From: Cyclobacteriaceae bacterium
GTDB taxonomy: Bacteria; Bacteroidota; Bacteroidia; Cytophagales; Cyclobacteriaceae
Reading direction: 5' to 3'
NCBI GenBank assembly: GCA_019638275.1
Contig: JAHBUC010000013.1
Coordinates: 1-64,000 of the forward strand
DNA: 64,000 nt
Part shown: piece by piece, positions 44,057 through 53,593 of the stretch
Numbering within the stretch: position 1 is the stretch's first letter
Layout of the letters: every line of letters begins with the position of its first letter
Translations under genes and position numbers: made by a program
The notes under the pieces: generated by a model
The model's input: only the letters and a program-made list of their open reading frames with translations
Told to the model about the DNA's origin: nothing
Database searches by the model: none

Positions 44057-46516
44057 TTACGCCACTGCTTTCACATCTGTAAAGGTAAATTTCATGGAGT
44101 TCTTAACCTTATCTTTCAATAAGGCAATTTTCAGCACATCGGCCACGGTATCCACATAATGAAATACAAGCCCTTTGATGTAGTGTTGTTCAATTTCATC
44201 AATATCGCGCTTGTTCTTTGCGCTTAGAATAATCTCCTTGATGCCGCTTCTTTTTGCCGCTAATATTTTTTCCTTGATGCCGCCCACCGGCAACACTTTG
44301 CCACGCAATGTGATTTCACCCGTCATGGCTACTTTGGCCTTCACTTTACGTTGTGTGTAAATGGAAGCCAGCGAAGTGAACATGGTAATACCTGCCGATG
44401 GTCCATCCTTCGGAACCGCACCAGCCGGCACGTGAATGTGCAGGTCGTATTGCTGAAAAATACGGTGATCAATACCCAATTCTTCGGCATGCGATTTTAA
44501 ATACGATAAAGCCGCCATAGCTGATTCTTTCATCACATCACCCAACTGACCTGAGATGGTAAGGCCACCTTTTCCCTTGCTGAGACTTGATTCTACAAAC
44601 AGAATTTCGCCCCCCACTTGTGTCCAGGCCAAACCGGTTACCACCCCGGCAATATCATTGCCCTGATAGAGTTCACCATCAAAAATTTCAGCTCCCAAAA
44701 CTTTGCGAATGGTCTCTTCCGTAATCTCCTTGTCAAACGCATCTTCCATCGCCACCGACTTGGCTATGTGACGTACCAGGCTTCCGATTTTTCGTTCCAG
44801 GTTACGTACGCCAGATTCACGCGTGTAGCTTTCGATAATTTTAGCAATTGCCTTTTTCGAGAACTTCACATCTGAATTTTTCAAACCGTGCTCTTCCAAC
44901 TGCTTGGGCACCAGGTGACGAACAGCAATTTCAATTTTTTCTTCTTGTGTGTAACCAGTTATCTCAATAATCTCCATCCGGTCGCGCAACGCAGGATGAA
45001 TCGTATCTAATGAGTTGGCTGTGGCGATGAACAACACCTTCGATAAATCGTACTCCACTTCCAGGTAGTTATCGCCAAACGTGCTGTTCTGTTCCGGATC
45101 CAATACTTCCAGCAAGGCTGATGAAGGATCACCCCGAAAATCTGAACGTACTTTATCAATCTCATCCAGAATAAATACCGGGTTACCCGATTGTGCCTTC
45201 TTGATGTTTTGCAACACCTTACCCGCCATAGCACCGATGTACGTTCTGCGATGCCCGCGTATTTCCGCTTCATCGTGCACACCGCCTAACGACATGCGCA
45301 CATACTTACGGTTCAATGCTTTTGCAATTGATCGGCCCAGCGAAGTTTTACCCACACCCGGAGGTCCGTACAAACACAAAATCGGGCCCTTCATATCCTG
45401 CTTTAGTTTAAGCACAGCCAGGTACTCCAGTATGCGTGTCTTCACCTTCTCCAATCCGAAATGATCTTTATCCAGAATCTTTCGGGCTTTCTTCAGGTCA
45501 AAATCATCAACCGTATAATCCTGCCAGGGTAAGTCGAGTAAGAACTCAACATAATTCATGGCAATGGGGTAATCGGGTGCAGCGGGGTTGGTGCGCAATA
45601 GTTTATCCAACTCCTTATTAAAGTGATCTGCTACCTGCTTCGGCCATTTTTTAGATTCACCTTTTTTACGCAGTTCATCAATCTCTTTATCGGGTGTATC
45701 GTATCCCAACTCATCCTGCAGCACCTTTATCTGCTGACGCAGAAAGTAATCGCGCTGTTGCTGATCAATATCGGTATGAACCTTCTTTTGAATTTCGTGC
45801 TTGATCTCCAGCATCTGAATTTCGCGCAGCATGAACTGGAGCAACAATGTACCCCGATCAATTATGTTTTGCGTTTCGAGAATGCGTTGCTTCTCGCCTA
45901 CTTCAACACTCAGGTTTGAAGACAGGAAGTGAATTAAAAAAGCAGTGCTATGAATATTATCCAACGCCACATGCGCTTCTTGCGGAATTTCCGGATTCAG
46001 TTTTAAAATTTTAAAGGCAGCATCTTTAAGCGATTGGACCAACGCCTTTACTTCCTTATTGGTTTGGTCGGGAGATTCATCATGCTGCAGATCAATCTGT
46101 GCAGTAAGAAAAGGTTCTTCCTGAATAAATTCCTTTACCTGAAAACGATTTTTTCCTTGAATGATGATGGTTGTATTTCCATCAGGCAACACCAGCATTT
46201 TGATGATGCGCGCAACCGTGCCGGTTCTGTAAATATCGTCTGTAGAAGGCTCTTCAGCCTGCGAATTTTTCTGTGCAACTACACCTATCACTTTGGTATC
46301 CTGATAGGCCTTCTTTACCAACTTGATGGACTTCTGACGACCAACCGTTATGGGGATAACCACACCGGGGAAAAGCACCGTGTTTTTTATGGGAAGAATG
46401 GAAAGTTCCTCGGGTAAATCAGTAGGCTTTAAATCACTCTCTTGCTCAGGATTGATCAATTGAATCAAGTCATCCGTCTCATCCTGAACCATCTGAATAG
46501 GCAATGCATTAAACAT
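44057..46516 (-). CDS. lon: Lon protease (endopeptidase La)
   Basis: An ATP-dependent cytoplasmic protease for misfolded and regulatory proteins. The N-terminal substrate domain (about 40-240) begins [19 protein letters not shown]. The AAA+ domain has Walker [16 protein letters not shown] near residue 384 and Walker [10 protein letters not shown] near 449. The Ser-Lys dyad is in [11 protein letters not shown] (about 708) and the Lys in [18 protein letters not shown] (about 748). Length 819 is typical. It is the first gene of a four-gene minus-strand cluster that includes porQ and hslU. Confidence 0.96.
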   Translation of the reverse strand: MFNALPIQMVQDETDDLIQLINPEQESDLKPTDLPEELSILPIKNTVLFPGVVIPITVGRQKSIKLVKKAYQDTKVIGVVAQKNSQAEEPSTDDIYRTGTVARIIKMLVLPDGNTTIIIQGKNRFQVKEFIQEEPFLTAQIDLQHDESPDQTNKEVKALVQSLKDAAFKILKLNPEIPQEAHVALDNIHSTAFLIHFLSSNLSVEVGEKQRILETQNIIDRGTLLLQFMLREIQMLEIKHEIQKKVHTDIDQQQRDYFLRQQIKVLQDELGYDTPDKEIDELRKKGESKKWPKQVADHFNKELDKLLRTNPAAPDYPIAMNYVEFLLDLPWQDYTVDDFDLKKARKILDKDHFGLEKVKTRILEYLAVLKLKQDMKGPILCLYGPPGVGKTSLGRSIAKALNRKYVRMSLGGVHDEAEIRGHRRTYIGAMAGKVLQNIKKAQSGNPVFILDEIDKVRSDFRGDPSSALLEVLDPEQNSTFGDNYLEVEYDLSKVLFIATANSLDTIHPALRDRMEIIEITGYTQEEKIEIAVRHLVPKQLEEHGLKNSDVKFSKKAIAKIIESYTRESGVRNLERKIGSLVRHIAKSVAMEDAFDKEITEETIRKVLGAEIFDGELYQGNDIAGVVTGLAWTQVGGEILFVESSLSKGKGGLTISGQLGDVMKESAMAALSYLKSHAEELGIDHRIFQQYDLHIHVPAGAVPKDGPSAGITMFTSLASIYTQRKVKAKVAMTGEITLRGKVLPVGGIKEKILAAKRSGIKEIILSAKNKRDIDEIEQHYIKGLVFHYVDTVADVLKIALLKDKVKNSMKFTFTDVKAVA

Positions 46517-46607
46517 ATATAGGTGTCAAATTGGCACAAGGCCAATGGAGTTAATACTAAAAAACCAATGGGGCCTTAAAGGACAATAGTAGTGCCAAGC
46601 CGACTCG

Positions 46608-46624
46608 CCTGCCGGCCAGGCAGG
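46608..46624. repeat. CCTGCC/GGCAGG short palindrome
   Basis: CCTGCCGGCCAGGCAGG lies between lon and the PorE-like gene. A related palindrome, CCTACCTGCAGCAGGCAGG, is inserted in the repeat copy at 3269-3287, suggesting a small dispersed element. Confidence 0.5.
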
Positions 46625-46689
46625 TTGTAAAAGAAGCAAAATTGTATCAATTTTAACGATAAGCCCAGGCTTCAACCAACCCGGATGTT

Positions 46690-48663
46690 GTGAAAAAGCA
46701 TTTTTTAATCTTTCTACCGGCATTTTTACTGATACTTTCACTTCCTGCTACCGGCCAAAAACCCGACCGGAAGTTTAAAAAAGGTGGTGTTATTCAATTG
46801 AATGATACCCTGACAACCTACAGCCAATCTGACATCTTTAATTTTCCGAACATCAACAAAGTTTCCTTCTATTCGGATAAAAAATCGCTTGAAAAAATTG
46901 CCACCATCCCGAAGGATAATGCCAACCAAACACATTACACCTTGCTTAAGGCGTATGTGCAACAGTTTGGTGTTGAAAACTTTTCGCGCAACACCAACAT
47001 GCTTTGGCAACTGGCTAAACTTTCTGAGAAGTTCGGGCCACCGGGAGAAGCCGTACTACTTTACAAACTGGTTTTAAAACATCACCAGCAGGATATTGAT
47101 GGCCGACAGGTACGACAAGAATATGATAGCCTTACCAAATACCAGAGCGATTACTATGTACCCTTGAAATACTACTACGAATTGGTGGAGTACCGAAAGG
47201 AAATTGATACGCTGCGCCCTCCACAAGGTGTGTTACTCAACATGGGCATAGCAGTAAACTCACCCAAAGCCGATTACGGCCCTACCATTGGAAATGTGGA
47301 TACCGTTCTGCTTTTCACATCCAAACGCAACCTGCATACGCAAACACTGGAAAGAAGATATGATGAAGATTTATTTTACAGCGTGCAGGAGTTTGACATG
47401 TGGATGGATGCTGTTCCCTTCAAAAACATCAACACCAGTTACAACGAAGGCTCGGCTTGCCTAAGCAAAGATGGTAAGCAACTTTTCTTTGCCCGATGTG
47501 ATTCACCCGACTCAAAAGGCAGTTGCGATATTTTTGTGGCCGACCGAAAAGAAGACAACAGTTGGGGGAATGTGCGCAACCTGGGTGATAACATTAATAC
47601 CGTCTTCTGGGATTCACATCCTTCCCTCTCGCACACAGGCGATACGCTTTTCTTTTCATCCGACCGCAAAGGTGGTTTTGGGATGACAGATATTTACTAC
47701 AGTATAAAAGATAAAGATGGAAACTGGCAACCCGCCAAAAACATGGGGCCAATCATCAACACACGCGGTCAGGAAGTGAGCCCGTTCTTTCATCACAAGT
47801 TCAATGTGTTGTATTTCAGTTCAAACGGGCATCCGCTAAACTTCGGAGATTTTGATATTTTTAAAACTTACAAGCAAAACGGCAATTGGGCAGAGCCCAA
47901 AAATGTTGGGCCGTTGGTAAACGGTGCCGGAAGTGAATACTATTTCACCATCGATTCCAAATCAGAAAAACTGTATTACGCCCGGTCAGAAGGTGATGAT
48001 CCGGGCAACCTTGATCTCCACTCATTTCCAGTACCCATGGAAGCCCAACCAGAGGCCGTTGCTACATTGAAAGGATCACTCACCAACAGCCAGACCGGCA
48101 AGCCGATGAGAGGCATTGTTTCCATTATCGATTTGGATAAAGGTGTGGAAGTGGCACCAAAGTTTTTACGGCCCGATGGCACATTTGATTTTAAGCTGAT
48201 CAACAAACGAAATTATTTGTTAATCATTCAAGGTGATGACTTCTTCCGCATCGAAGAAATTTTCTTTATGGATGGTGACATGGAAATCAATAAAGAAACC
48301 GAGCCCATTGAGAGTAAGATTGCGTTTAAATCGTTGGAGTTTGAAAGTAGCAAAGCAGATATATTGCCTTCCATGCATGAAGACTTAAGTAAACTCGGAA
48401 ATTTTATGCTCGATCATCCGCACATTGATTTAACGATCAGTGGGCACACCGATTCAGAGGGCAGACCGGAAGCCAACCTTCGCTTATCACAGGAGCGTGC
48501 CGATGCCATAAAAGCTTACCTCGTGTATGAATATAAAGTTCCTTCATCGCGCATTACCGCCATTGGGTACGGGGGCTCAAAACCCATTGTTGAAGAAAAA
48601 ACGGATGACGACCGCAGGTTAAACCGCAGGGTTGAGTTTGAAATAAAGAATAAAATTGACTAA
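46690..48663 (+). CDS. PorE-like OmpA family protein with PD40 propeller
   Basis: A 657-residue periplasmic protein with a GTG start and a signal peptide (KKHFLIFLPAFLLILSLPATGQ). Domain order is a helical TPR-like part (about 75-180), PD40/WD40-like propeller repeats (about 240-450; DIFVADRKEDNSWGNVRNLG is one unit), a carboxypeptidase-regulatory fold (about 455-525), and a C-terminal OmpA peptidoglycan domain (about 545-657; GHTDSEGRPEANLRLS). This matches PorE of Porphyromonas gingivalis in architecture. Paralogues occur in many Cytophagales, so T9SS function is likely but not certain. It is followed by a mini-protein gene after 9 nt. Confidence 0.82.
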   Translation: MKKHFLIFLPAFLLILSLPATGQKPDRKFKKGGVIQLNDTLTTYSQSDIFNFPNINKVSFYSDKKSLEKIATIPKDNANQTHYTLLKAYVQQFGVENFSRNTNMLWQLAKLSEKFGPPGEAVLLYKLVLKHHQQDIDGRQVRQEYDSLTKYQSDYYVPLKYYYELVEYRKEIDTLRPPQGVLLNMGIAVNSPKADYGPTIGNVDTVLLFTSKRNLHTQTLERRYDEDLFYSVQEFDMWMDAVPFKNINTSYNEGSACLSKDGKQLFFARCDSPDSKGSCDIFVADRKEDNSWGNVRNLGDNINTVFWDSHPSLSHTGDTLFFSSDRKGGFGMTDIYYSIKDKDGNWQPAKNMGPIINTRGQEVSPFFHHKFNVLYFSSNGHPLNFGDFDIFKTYKQNGNWAEPKNVGPLVNGAGSEYYFTIDSKSEKLYYARSEGDDPGNLDLHSFPVPMEAQPEAVATLKGSLTNSQTGKPMRGIVSIIDLDKGVEVAPKFLRPDGTFDFKLINKRNYLLIIQGDDFFRIEEIFFMDGDMEINKETEPIESKIAFKSLEFESSKADILPSMHEDLSKLGNFMLDHPHIDLTISGHTDSEGRPEANLRLSQERADAIKAYLVYEYKVPSSRITAIGYGGSKPIVEEKTDDDRRLNRRVEFEIKNKID

Positions 48664-48672
48664 TTTAAAGTT

Positions 48673-49197
48673 ATGAAAGCACTACATACCCTATTGGTTA
48701 TCTGCTGTTTCGCAACAGCATCAGCACAAGAAATCAATTTAATCACTACCACAACTGAAAAACCCTTGTTTGTGATTAATGGCAAACATACCACGTACGA
48801 TGATTTGAGCCACATTAAACCCAACGACATCGAATCGATTCATGTATTGAAAAATGAAAAAGCCATTGATCAGTTTGGTGAAGCGGGGAAAAACGGTGTA
48901 GTGGTAATTACGCTTAAACATTCCGCCAAGTTGGAGCCAAATGAAGAACTTGAAAATGAAGCCACTTCAATAACATTACGTGAGCTCTCAACTGGTGTTA
49001 AGCCGCTTTTCGTGTTTGATGGTAAAATCATTCAATATGAGGACATTGAAAAGCTTGACAAAAGAAACATTGAGGCCATTGAAGTGCTGAAAGGAGAAAA
49101 AGCTACCGATCAATACGGGGATAAGGGCAAAAATGGTGTGGTTGTGATCAAATCGAAAAAAGCACCGATGAAAATCCGGCAATCGGACAAGGAATAA
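48673..49197 (+). CDS. Secreted mini-protein with two tandem TonB-plug-like motifs
   Basis: A 174-residue protein with a signal peptide (LHTLLVICCFATASAQ). It carries two copies of one unit exactly 80 residues apart: KPLFVINGKHTTYDDL near 30 and KPLFVFDGKIIQYEDI near 110. Each continues NDIESIHVLK or RNIEAIEVLK and ends GKNGVVVI. This resembles the end of the TonB-dependent receptor plug domain, and the tail of M56/BlaR1-type proteins, but no barrel or protease is present. It starts 9 nt after the PorE-like gene, so the two form an operon. Function unknown. Confidence 0.75.
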   Translation: MKALHTLLVICCFATASAQEINLITTTTEKPLFVINGKHTTYDDLSHIKPNDIESIHVLKNEKAIDQFGEAGKNGVVVITLKHSAKLEPNEELENEATSITLRELSTGVKPLFVFDGKIIQYEDIEKLDKRNIEAIEVLKGEKATDQYGDKGKNGVVVIKSKKAPMKIRQSDKE

Positions 49198-49223
49198 TTG
49201 CATTAAAAAAACCAACCAACAAA

Positions 49224-49256
49224 AAAGCCCCGCATAATGTGGGGCTTTCTGTTTTA
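49224..49256. terminator. Strong bidirectional terminator
   Basis: AAAGCCCC (49224-49231) pairs with GGGGCTTT (49241-49248), with TCTGTTTT following on the plus strand and an A-run preceding. It serves the mini-protein gene and the convergent rseP. Confidence 0.85.
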
Positions 49257-49269
49257 GTTAATCCGTCTA

Positions 49270-50595
49270 TCAGAATAATTTGATAATGTCGTTTGCGAAA
49301 ATCAGTACCATCAGTGTAAGCAAAAACACCATCCCGATTTTCTGTGCGGTCTCCAAAAATTTATCCGATGGTTTTCTTCGTGCTATCATCTCATAGCTTA
49401 AAAACATCACATGTCCGCCATCCAAAGCCGGAATAGGCAACAGGTTCATAAACGCCAACACCAACGAAAGTACTCCGGTCAATGACCAGAAACGTTCCCA
49501 ATCCCACACGGTGCCATACGCCTGCATAATTCCAATCGGCCCGGATAGTGATTCGCGAGGTGATAGCACACCTGAAATAACTTTACCAAATGCCTTTACC
49601 TGAACTACCAATGTGGTGAAGGCACGTTCGGTACCCAACGGAATAGACTCAAGGAAACCATAATTCATTTGTTTCTCAATTGTCTCTTCAAGCATTTTTG
49701 TATCGGCCCTAAAACCAATCGACTTCTGATCTTTAAAAGATTCCTTGAAGGCGATTGTCTGGCCTGCGCGAAGCACACCCAACTGAATAGAATCTCCGGT
49801 GGCTTTCACTGCAGCATTAACTTCATCAATATACGAAACCGGCTGTCCGTTAACTTCCACAATTTTATCTCCTGCCTGCAAACCCATACGATCTGCCAAG
49901 GTCTCCTTGCTAACTTCTGCGATAACCGGAGCTACCCGAAACGAAACAAACGTTCCCACACCCTCGCGTTTATTGAACTTCTGAATGAAATCAGGAGGAA
50001 TATTGATGTCGATTAATTTTCCATCGCGCTCAATGGTGTAGTAGGCGTTATCGGCCAATAATGTTTCAGGTCTGATGATATCCTGCAGGTATTCAAAATC
50101 CTGCCCGTTGATTTTTACAATCTTGTCACCGGTTTTTAACCCGATGCTCTCCCCTACCGGACCAACCTGAAAGCCTCCGTTTTCATTTATAACATCTTTC
50201 AAAAAATAAGTTTCACCAAACGTGTAAGTAACCCCGATAAAAATGAGAATACCCACCACGACATTCACGAAAATTCCACCCAACATCACAATCAGGCGCT
50301 GCCAGGCTGGCTTGGATCGGAACTCCCACGGCTGAGGCTCTTTATTCATGGTTTCCGTATCAAGTGATTCGTCAATCATGCCCGAAATTTTTACGTAGCC
50401 ACCCAATGGGATGGCACTTAAGGCATATTCGGTTTCACCTTTTTTAAAGGAAATAAGTTTTGGCGGAAAGCCAATTGAAAATTGTTCCACCCGCATACCA
50501 AAATATTTGGCCGCCAGCAGGTGACCCATTTCGTGTACAGCTACCAAAATTGAAATGCTCAACAACAATTGAGCAAGCGATACCATCCAATCCAT
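49270..50595 (-). CDS. rseP: RseP-type site-2 protease
   Basis: A 441-residue intramembrane zinc protease. HEMGH (His21-His25) lies in the first helix and the third ligand in NLLPIPALDGGH near residue 397. Two PDZ regions are visible between about 130 and 290 (VGESIGLKTGDKIVKING and ADRMGLQAGDKIVEVNGQ). RseP releases ECF sigma factors by cutting anti-sigma proteins, and two sigma/anti-sigma pairs lie in this window; whether they are clients is inference. Its ATG overlaps the dxr stop by 1 nt (TGATG), a coupling seen in many bacteria. Confidence 0.94.
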   Translation of the reverse strand: MDWMVSLAQLLLSISILVAVHEMGHLLAAKYFGMRVEQFSIGFPPKLISFKKGETEYALSAIPLGGYVKISGMIDESLDTETMNKEPQPWEFRSKPAWQRLIVMLGGIFVNVVVGILIFIGVTYTFGETYFLKDVINENGGFQVGPVGESIGLKTGDKIVKINGQDFEYLQDIIRPETLLADNAYYTIERDGKLIDINIPPDFIQKFNKREGVGTFVSFRVAPVIAEVSKETLADRMGLQAGDKIVEVNGQPVSYIDEVNAAVKATGDSIQLGVLRAGQTIAFKESFKDQKSIGFRADTKMLEETIEKQMNYGFLESIPLGTERAFTTLVVQVKAFGKVISGVLSPRESLSGPIGIMQAYGTVWDWERFWSLTGVLSLVLAFMNLLPIPALDGGHVMFLSYEMIARRKPSDKFLETAQKIGMVFLLTLMVLIFANDIIKLF

Positions 50596-51764
50596 CAGTT
50601 TATCAGTTCTAAAGCTTTAATTCGTGTTTCGTTATCCGTGTGAACGTAATCCTCAAAAGAAGGGTGCTGAATAAAAGACGCTTTTTCCAGGCATTTTTCC
50701 ACTACATCCGACATAGCGAGAAAACCAATTCTGTCCTGTAAAAATTCAGCCACCACCACTTCATTTGCGGCATTCAGCACGCACGGCATGTTTCCTCCCC
50801 GTTTAAGGGCTTCAAAGGAAAGTGCAAGATTACGAAAAGTTTCCATATCGGGCTTCTCGAATGTGAGGGCCGGGTAATTGACAAAATCGAAACGTGGAAG
50901 ATCAGATTTGAAACGTTCCGGGTACGTTAGGGCAAACTGAATCGGCAACCGCATATCGGGCAAGCCCATTTGTGCTTTCATCGAACCATCTTCAAACTGT
51001 ACAATGGAATGAATAATCGATTGCGGATGCACCACCACCTCCACCTGGTCGGCCGAAAGACCAAAGAGCCATTTGGCTTCAATCACTTCCAATCCCTTAT
51101 TCATCAGCGTAGCAGAATCAATGGTGATTTTAGCGCCCATCGTCCAGTTGGGATGCTTCAACGCCTGCGCCTTGGTTACCGCCAACAATTCATCACGCTT
51201 TTTTCCCCGGAAAGGTCCGCCTGAAGCGGTAAGAATGATTTTTTCAATTTTATTATGAAACTCCCCCACGATGCATTGAAAAATAGCCGAGTGTTCTGAA
51301 TCTACCGGATAAATGTTTACACCCATTTCACGCGCCAATGAGGTGATCAACTCACCGGCCACTACCAGTGTTTCCTTGTTGGCCAAGGCAATGGGTTTAC
51401 CCGCTTCAATGGCTTTGATGGTTGGTTTTAACCCGGAATATCCCACCAGCGCGGTAAGCACGATGTCAATGCTTTCCATTTGCACCACGGAACAGAGTGC
51501 ATTTTCACCGGCATACACTTTTATGTCATGAGGTAAAAGGGCAGCTTTGACTTTTTCATAATGATCCTCATTACCAATCACCACCACGTTGGGCCTAAAG
51601 TCAATGGCTTGTTGAATCAACAAGTCGGCATTGTTTTGCGCGGTAAGCACCTCCACTTCAAATTTATCGGGATAGGCGCGCACGACTTCCAAAGCCTGTG
51701 TGCCGATGGAACCGGTTGAGCCGAGTAGGGCTATGTGTTTTTTAGTTTGCAATTGATGAATCAA
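50595..51764 (-). CDS. dxr: 1-deoxy-D-xylulose 5-phosphate reductoisomerase
   Basis: Catalyses the NADPH-dependent conversion of DXP to MEP, the committed step of non-mevalonate isoprenoid synthesis. The NADPH motif ALLGSTGSIGTQALEVV is at about residue 13. Metal ligands sit in YPVDSEHSAIFQ near 157 and in TLMNKGLEVIEAKWLFGL near 227; SASGGPFRG-like LTASGGPFRGKKRDEL lies at 178. Length 389 is typical. It is the first gene of the dxr-rseP pair. Confidence 0.95.
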   Translation of the reverse strand: MIHQLQTKKHIALLGSTGSIGTQALEVVRAYPDKFEVEVLTAQNNADLLIQQAIDFRPNVVVIGNEDHYEKVKAALLPHDIKVYAGENALCSVVQMESIDIVLTALVGYSGLKPTIKAIEAGKPIALANKETLVVAGELITSLAREMGVNIYPVDSEHSAIFQCIVGEFHNKIEKIILTASGGPFRGKKRDELLAVTKAQALKHPNWTMGAKITIDSATLMNKGLEVIEAKWLFGLSADQVEVVVHPQSIIHSIVQFEDGSMKAQMGLPDMRLPIQFALTYPERFKSDLPRFDFVNYPALTFEKPDMETFRNLALSFEALKRGGNMPCVLNAANEVVVAEFLQDRIGFLAMSDVVEKCLEKASFIQHPSFEDYVHTDNETRIKALELIN

Positions 51765-51785
51765 ACAAGTAAAGAATGACGAATG

Positions 51786-52121
51786 TTACAACTTATTTTG
51801 CAAATCAAGCAATTGATTCTTCAATATCACTAAGTCAACTGCAACAACTTGCCAAACTGCCGGCAGATCAATACCAAAATATTCATGAATTATTTTATTG
51901 CGCATAGCACCTATCTTTCGCCATGGGATATGTGAGTTTGATTCTTTAAACGACTCTTCAAACTTTTTACTTGCTTCACCTATCACCTGAATATTTCTGA
52001 TTACAGCATCCTGAATAAGGAAATTAGTATAGAATTCGTCCTCAGAAATATCCCTGGTGTACTGCTCAATTCTTGAAATAGAATTAAGCATATGAAGAAT
52101 GTAAATCTCCGGGTTTTTCAC
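51786..52121 (-). CDS. hepT: HepT-like toxin (DUF86)
   Basis: A 111-residue all-helical protein with the HEPN ribonuclease motif RX4HXY: Arg74, His79, Tyr81 in RNKIIHEYF. In the type VII system the MntA nucleotidyltransferase adenylylates the Tyr of this motif and silences the toxin. WRKIGAMRNK and the family block NIQVIGEASKKFEE (near residue 43) support the assignment. Its gene overlaps the antitoxin gene by 4 nt. RNA-cleaving activity is known for the family but not shown for this protein. Confidence 0.88.
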   Translation of the reverse strand: MKNPEIYILHMLNSISRIEQYTRDISEDEFYTNFLIQDAVIRNIQVIGEASKKFEESFKESNSHIPWRKIGAMRNKIIHEYFGIDLPAVWQVVAVDLVILKNQLLDLQNKL

Positions 52122-52411
52122 TGTAGAATAAATTGCAGGTCCTTTTCCACGTAAGGGCGAACTAATGGATTAAGAGAACGCTCTGTAACTAAGTCTACTT
52201 TAATGCCCAACGCGTCCGATAGTTCCTGTTCCACACCAATGATGTCCAGCAGTGAAACTTTATTTGAACTGTCCAGAAAAATTAAAATATCCAGATCACT
52301 GGCGGCTTTTTGCTCACTACGAGCATAAGAACCAAATACACCGATTTTTTGGGGTGACAGAGTCCGCAGGTGGCTAATAATCAGGGCCTTTTGCTGTTCG
52401 GTTATCATCAA
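52118..52411 (-). CDS. mntA: MntA-like nucleotidyltransferase antitoxin
   Basis: A 97-residue minimal nucleotidyltransferase. The active site is GSYAR (residues 27-31) followed by SDLDILIFLD with metal-binding Asp39 and Asp41. In MntA/HepT systems it transfers AMP onto the toxin's Tyr. The normal GSxARGE/D is here GSYARSEQK, with Ser replacing the usual Gly after Arg; this is a mild change. The start may be the first or second ATG. The pair is transcribed toward dxr but has its own promoter region. Confidence 0.85.
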   Translation of the reverse strand: MMITEQQKALIISHLRTLSPQKIGVFGSYARSEQKAASDLDILIFLDSSNKVSLLDIIGVEQELSDALGIKVDLVTERSLNPLVRPYVEKDLQFILQ

Positions 52412-52493
52412 GCAAATTTACTCAATTTCCCCTTTTCTTTAACCTGCCATTTGACCAAACTACACTTCAGTCGTATAAGCATTAAATTTCTGC

Positions 52494-53060
52494 ATGGATA
52501 AGGAAATCGAGTTCAACCTGATTGAGCGATCGGCAAAAGGAAATACCGCGGCCTTTCGTGCATTGGTTGAAGCCAATCAGGCATTTGCCATTTCCCTGGC
52601 TTCGCGCTTCGTGCGCGATGTAACCGATGCAGAAGACATTGTGCAGGAGGCCTTTATACGGGTGTGGAAAAACCTGAACCGATATGATTTCAACTTCCGC
52701 TTTAAAACGTGGTTGGGAAAAATTATTACGAACCTATGCCTGGATGCCGGAAAATCAATAAAGCAGCGGCAAACGCAAGCACTTGACCATTCGATAACGC
52801 ATCAGGCTAACGAAAACGCAACCAACGAATTGGAACATGAGGAACTTCGAAAAATCATTTTACACCTGGCGCAACAACTTACACCCAAGCAACAAGCTGT
52901 ATTTGTGCTGCGCGATTTGGAACAACTTGAACCGGACGAGGTGTGCAAAGTGCTTGACATGAGCAACGGCAACATGAAGAGTAACCTGTATTATGCCCGC
53001 GTACACATTAAGGCAGGACTTGAAAAATATTACCAGATAAAACCACAAAATCAAACATAG
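52494..53060 (+). CDS. RNA polymerase sigma factor, ECF family (second)
   Basis: A 188-residue sigma factor. Region 2 includes VRDVTDAEDIVQEAFIRVWKNL (about 40-61) and FKTWLGKIITNLCLDAGK. Region 4 includes LTPKQQAVFVLRDLEQLEPDEVCKVLDMSNGNMKSNLYYARVHIKAGLEKYY, near 128-178. It is followed after 2 nt by a zinc-type anti-sigma gene. The pair and the next lipoprotein form a three-gene operon. It is different in sequence from the sigma factor at 32239, so the two probably respond to different signals. Confidence 0.93.
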   Translation: MDKEIEFNLIERSAKGNTAAFRALVEANQAFAISLASRFVRDVTDAEDIVQEAFIRVWKNLNRYDFNFRFKTWLGKIITNLCLDAGKSIKQRQTQALDHSITHQANENATNELEHEELRKIILHLAQQLTPKQQAVFVLRDLEQLEPDEVCKVLDMSNGNMKSNLYYARVHIKAGLEKYYQIKPQNQT

Positions 53061-53062
53061 TT

Positions 53063-53587
53063 ATGACGTGCACCATGTATGAACAATCGATTTACCTGTG
53101 GGAAGAAATTTCACCGGAGGAAAAAGCAGCGGTAAGCAAGCACGTAGAAGCTTGTCCGAACTGTGCCGAATTGTTTCAGCAAATTCAGGTGATGCAGGAG
53201 CGGGTTACTGAGGTCTCTGCAAAGAAAACTATTGCGCCCAACGCGGCCCAACTTACCTCACGCATTATGCAAGCTGTGCACGAGCAGCAAAGAAGCTCAC
53301 ACGTAAACCTGGCTACACGACTATTTTCTCCTTTCCAGCTGATTCGATATGCATGTGCAACACTCTCTTTGGTTTTAGTGATAAGCTTTGGCCTGGAGTA
53401 TACCCATACAGGAACTCAACAGAAAACACAAATAACAACACTGGAAGAAGGAGTCATTTTGAGCTCAGCAATCATTCGTTCATCTGCAGCAGATCGAAAA
53501 AAACGAAAATCAATTTTTAGTGCCTGCAAAGCACCCTTTACCGATCAATTGGCCTACCGGGAATGTATTAAACAACAATTTCAATAA
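53063..53587 (+). CDS. Zinc-finger anti-sigma factor, membrane protein
   Basis: A 174-residue protein with an N-terminal zinc-binding anti-sigma motif: MTCTMYEQ, then HVEACPNC at residues 27-34 (HX3CX2C). A single transmembrane helix lies near residues 92-111 (YACATLSLVLVISFGLEYT). The periplasmic part contains two Cys near the end. Architecture and the 2-nt gap to the sigma gene support a partner role. A RseP cleavage model is possible but not shown. Confidence 0.85.
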   Translation: MTCTMYEQSIYLWEEISPEEKAAVSKHVEACPNCAELFQQIQVMQERVTEVSAKKTIAPNAAQLTSRIMQAVHEQQRSSHVNLATRLFSPFQLIRYACATLSLVLVISFGLEYTHTGTQQKTQITTLEEGVILSSAIIRSSAADRKKRKSIFSACKAPFTDQLAYRECIKQQFQ

Positions 53588-53593
53588 GAAATT

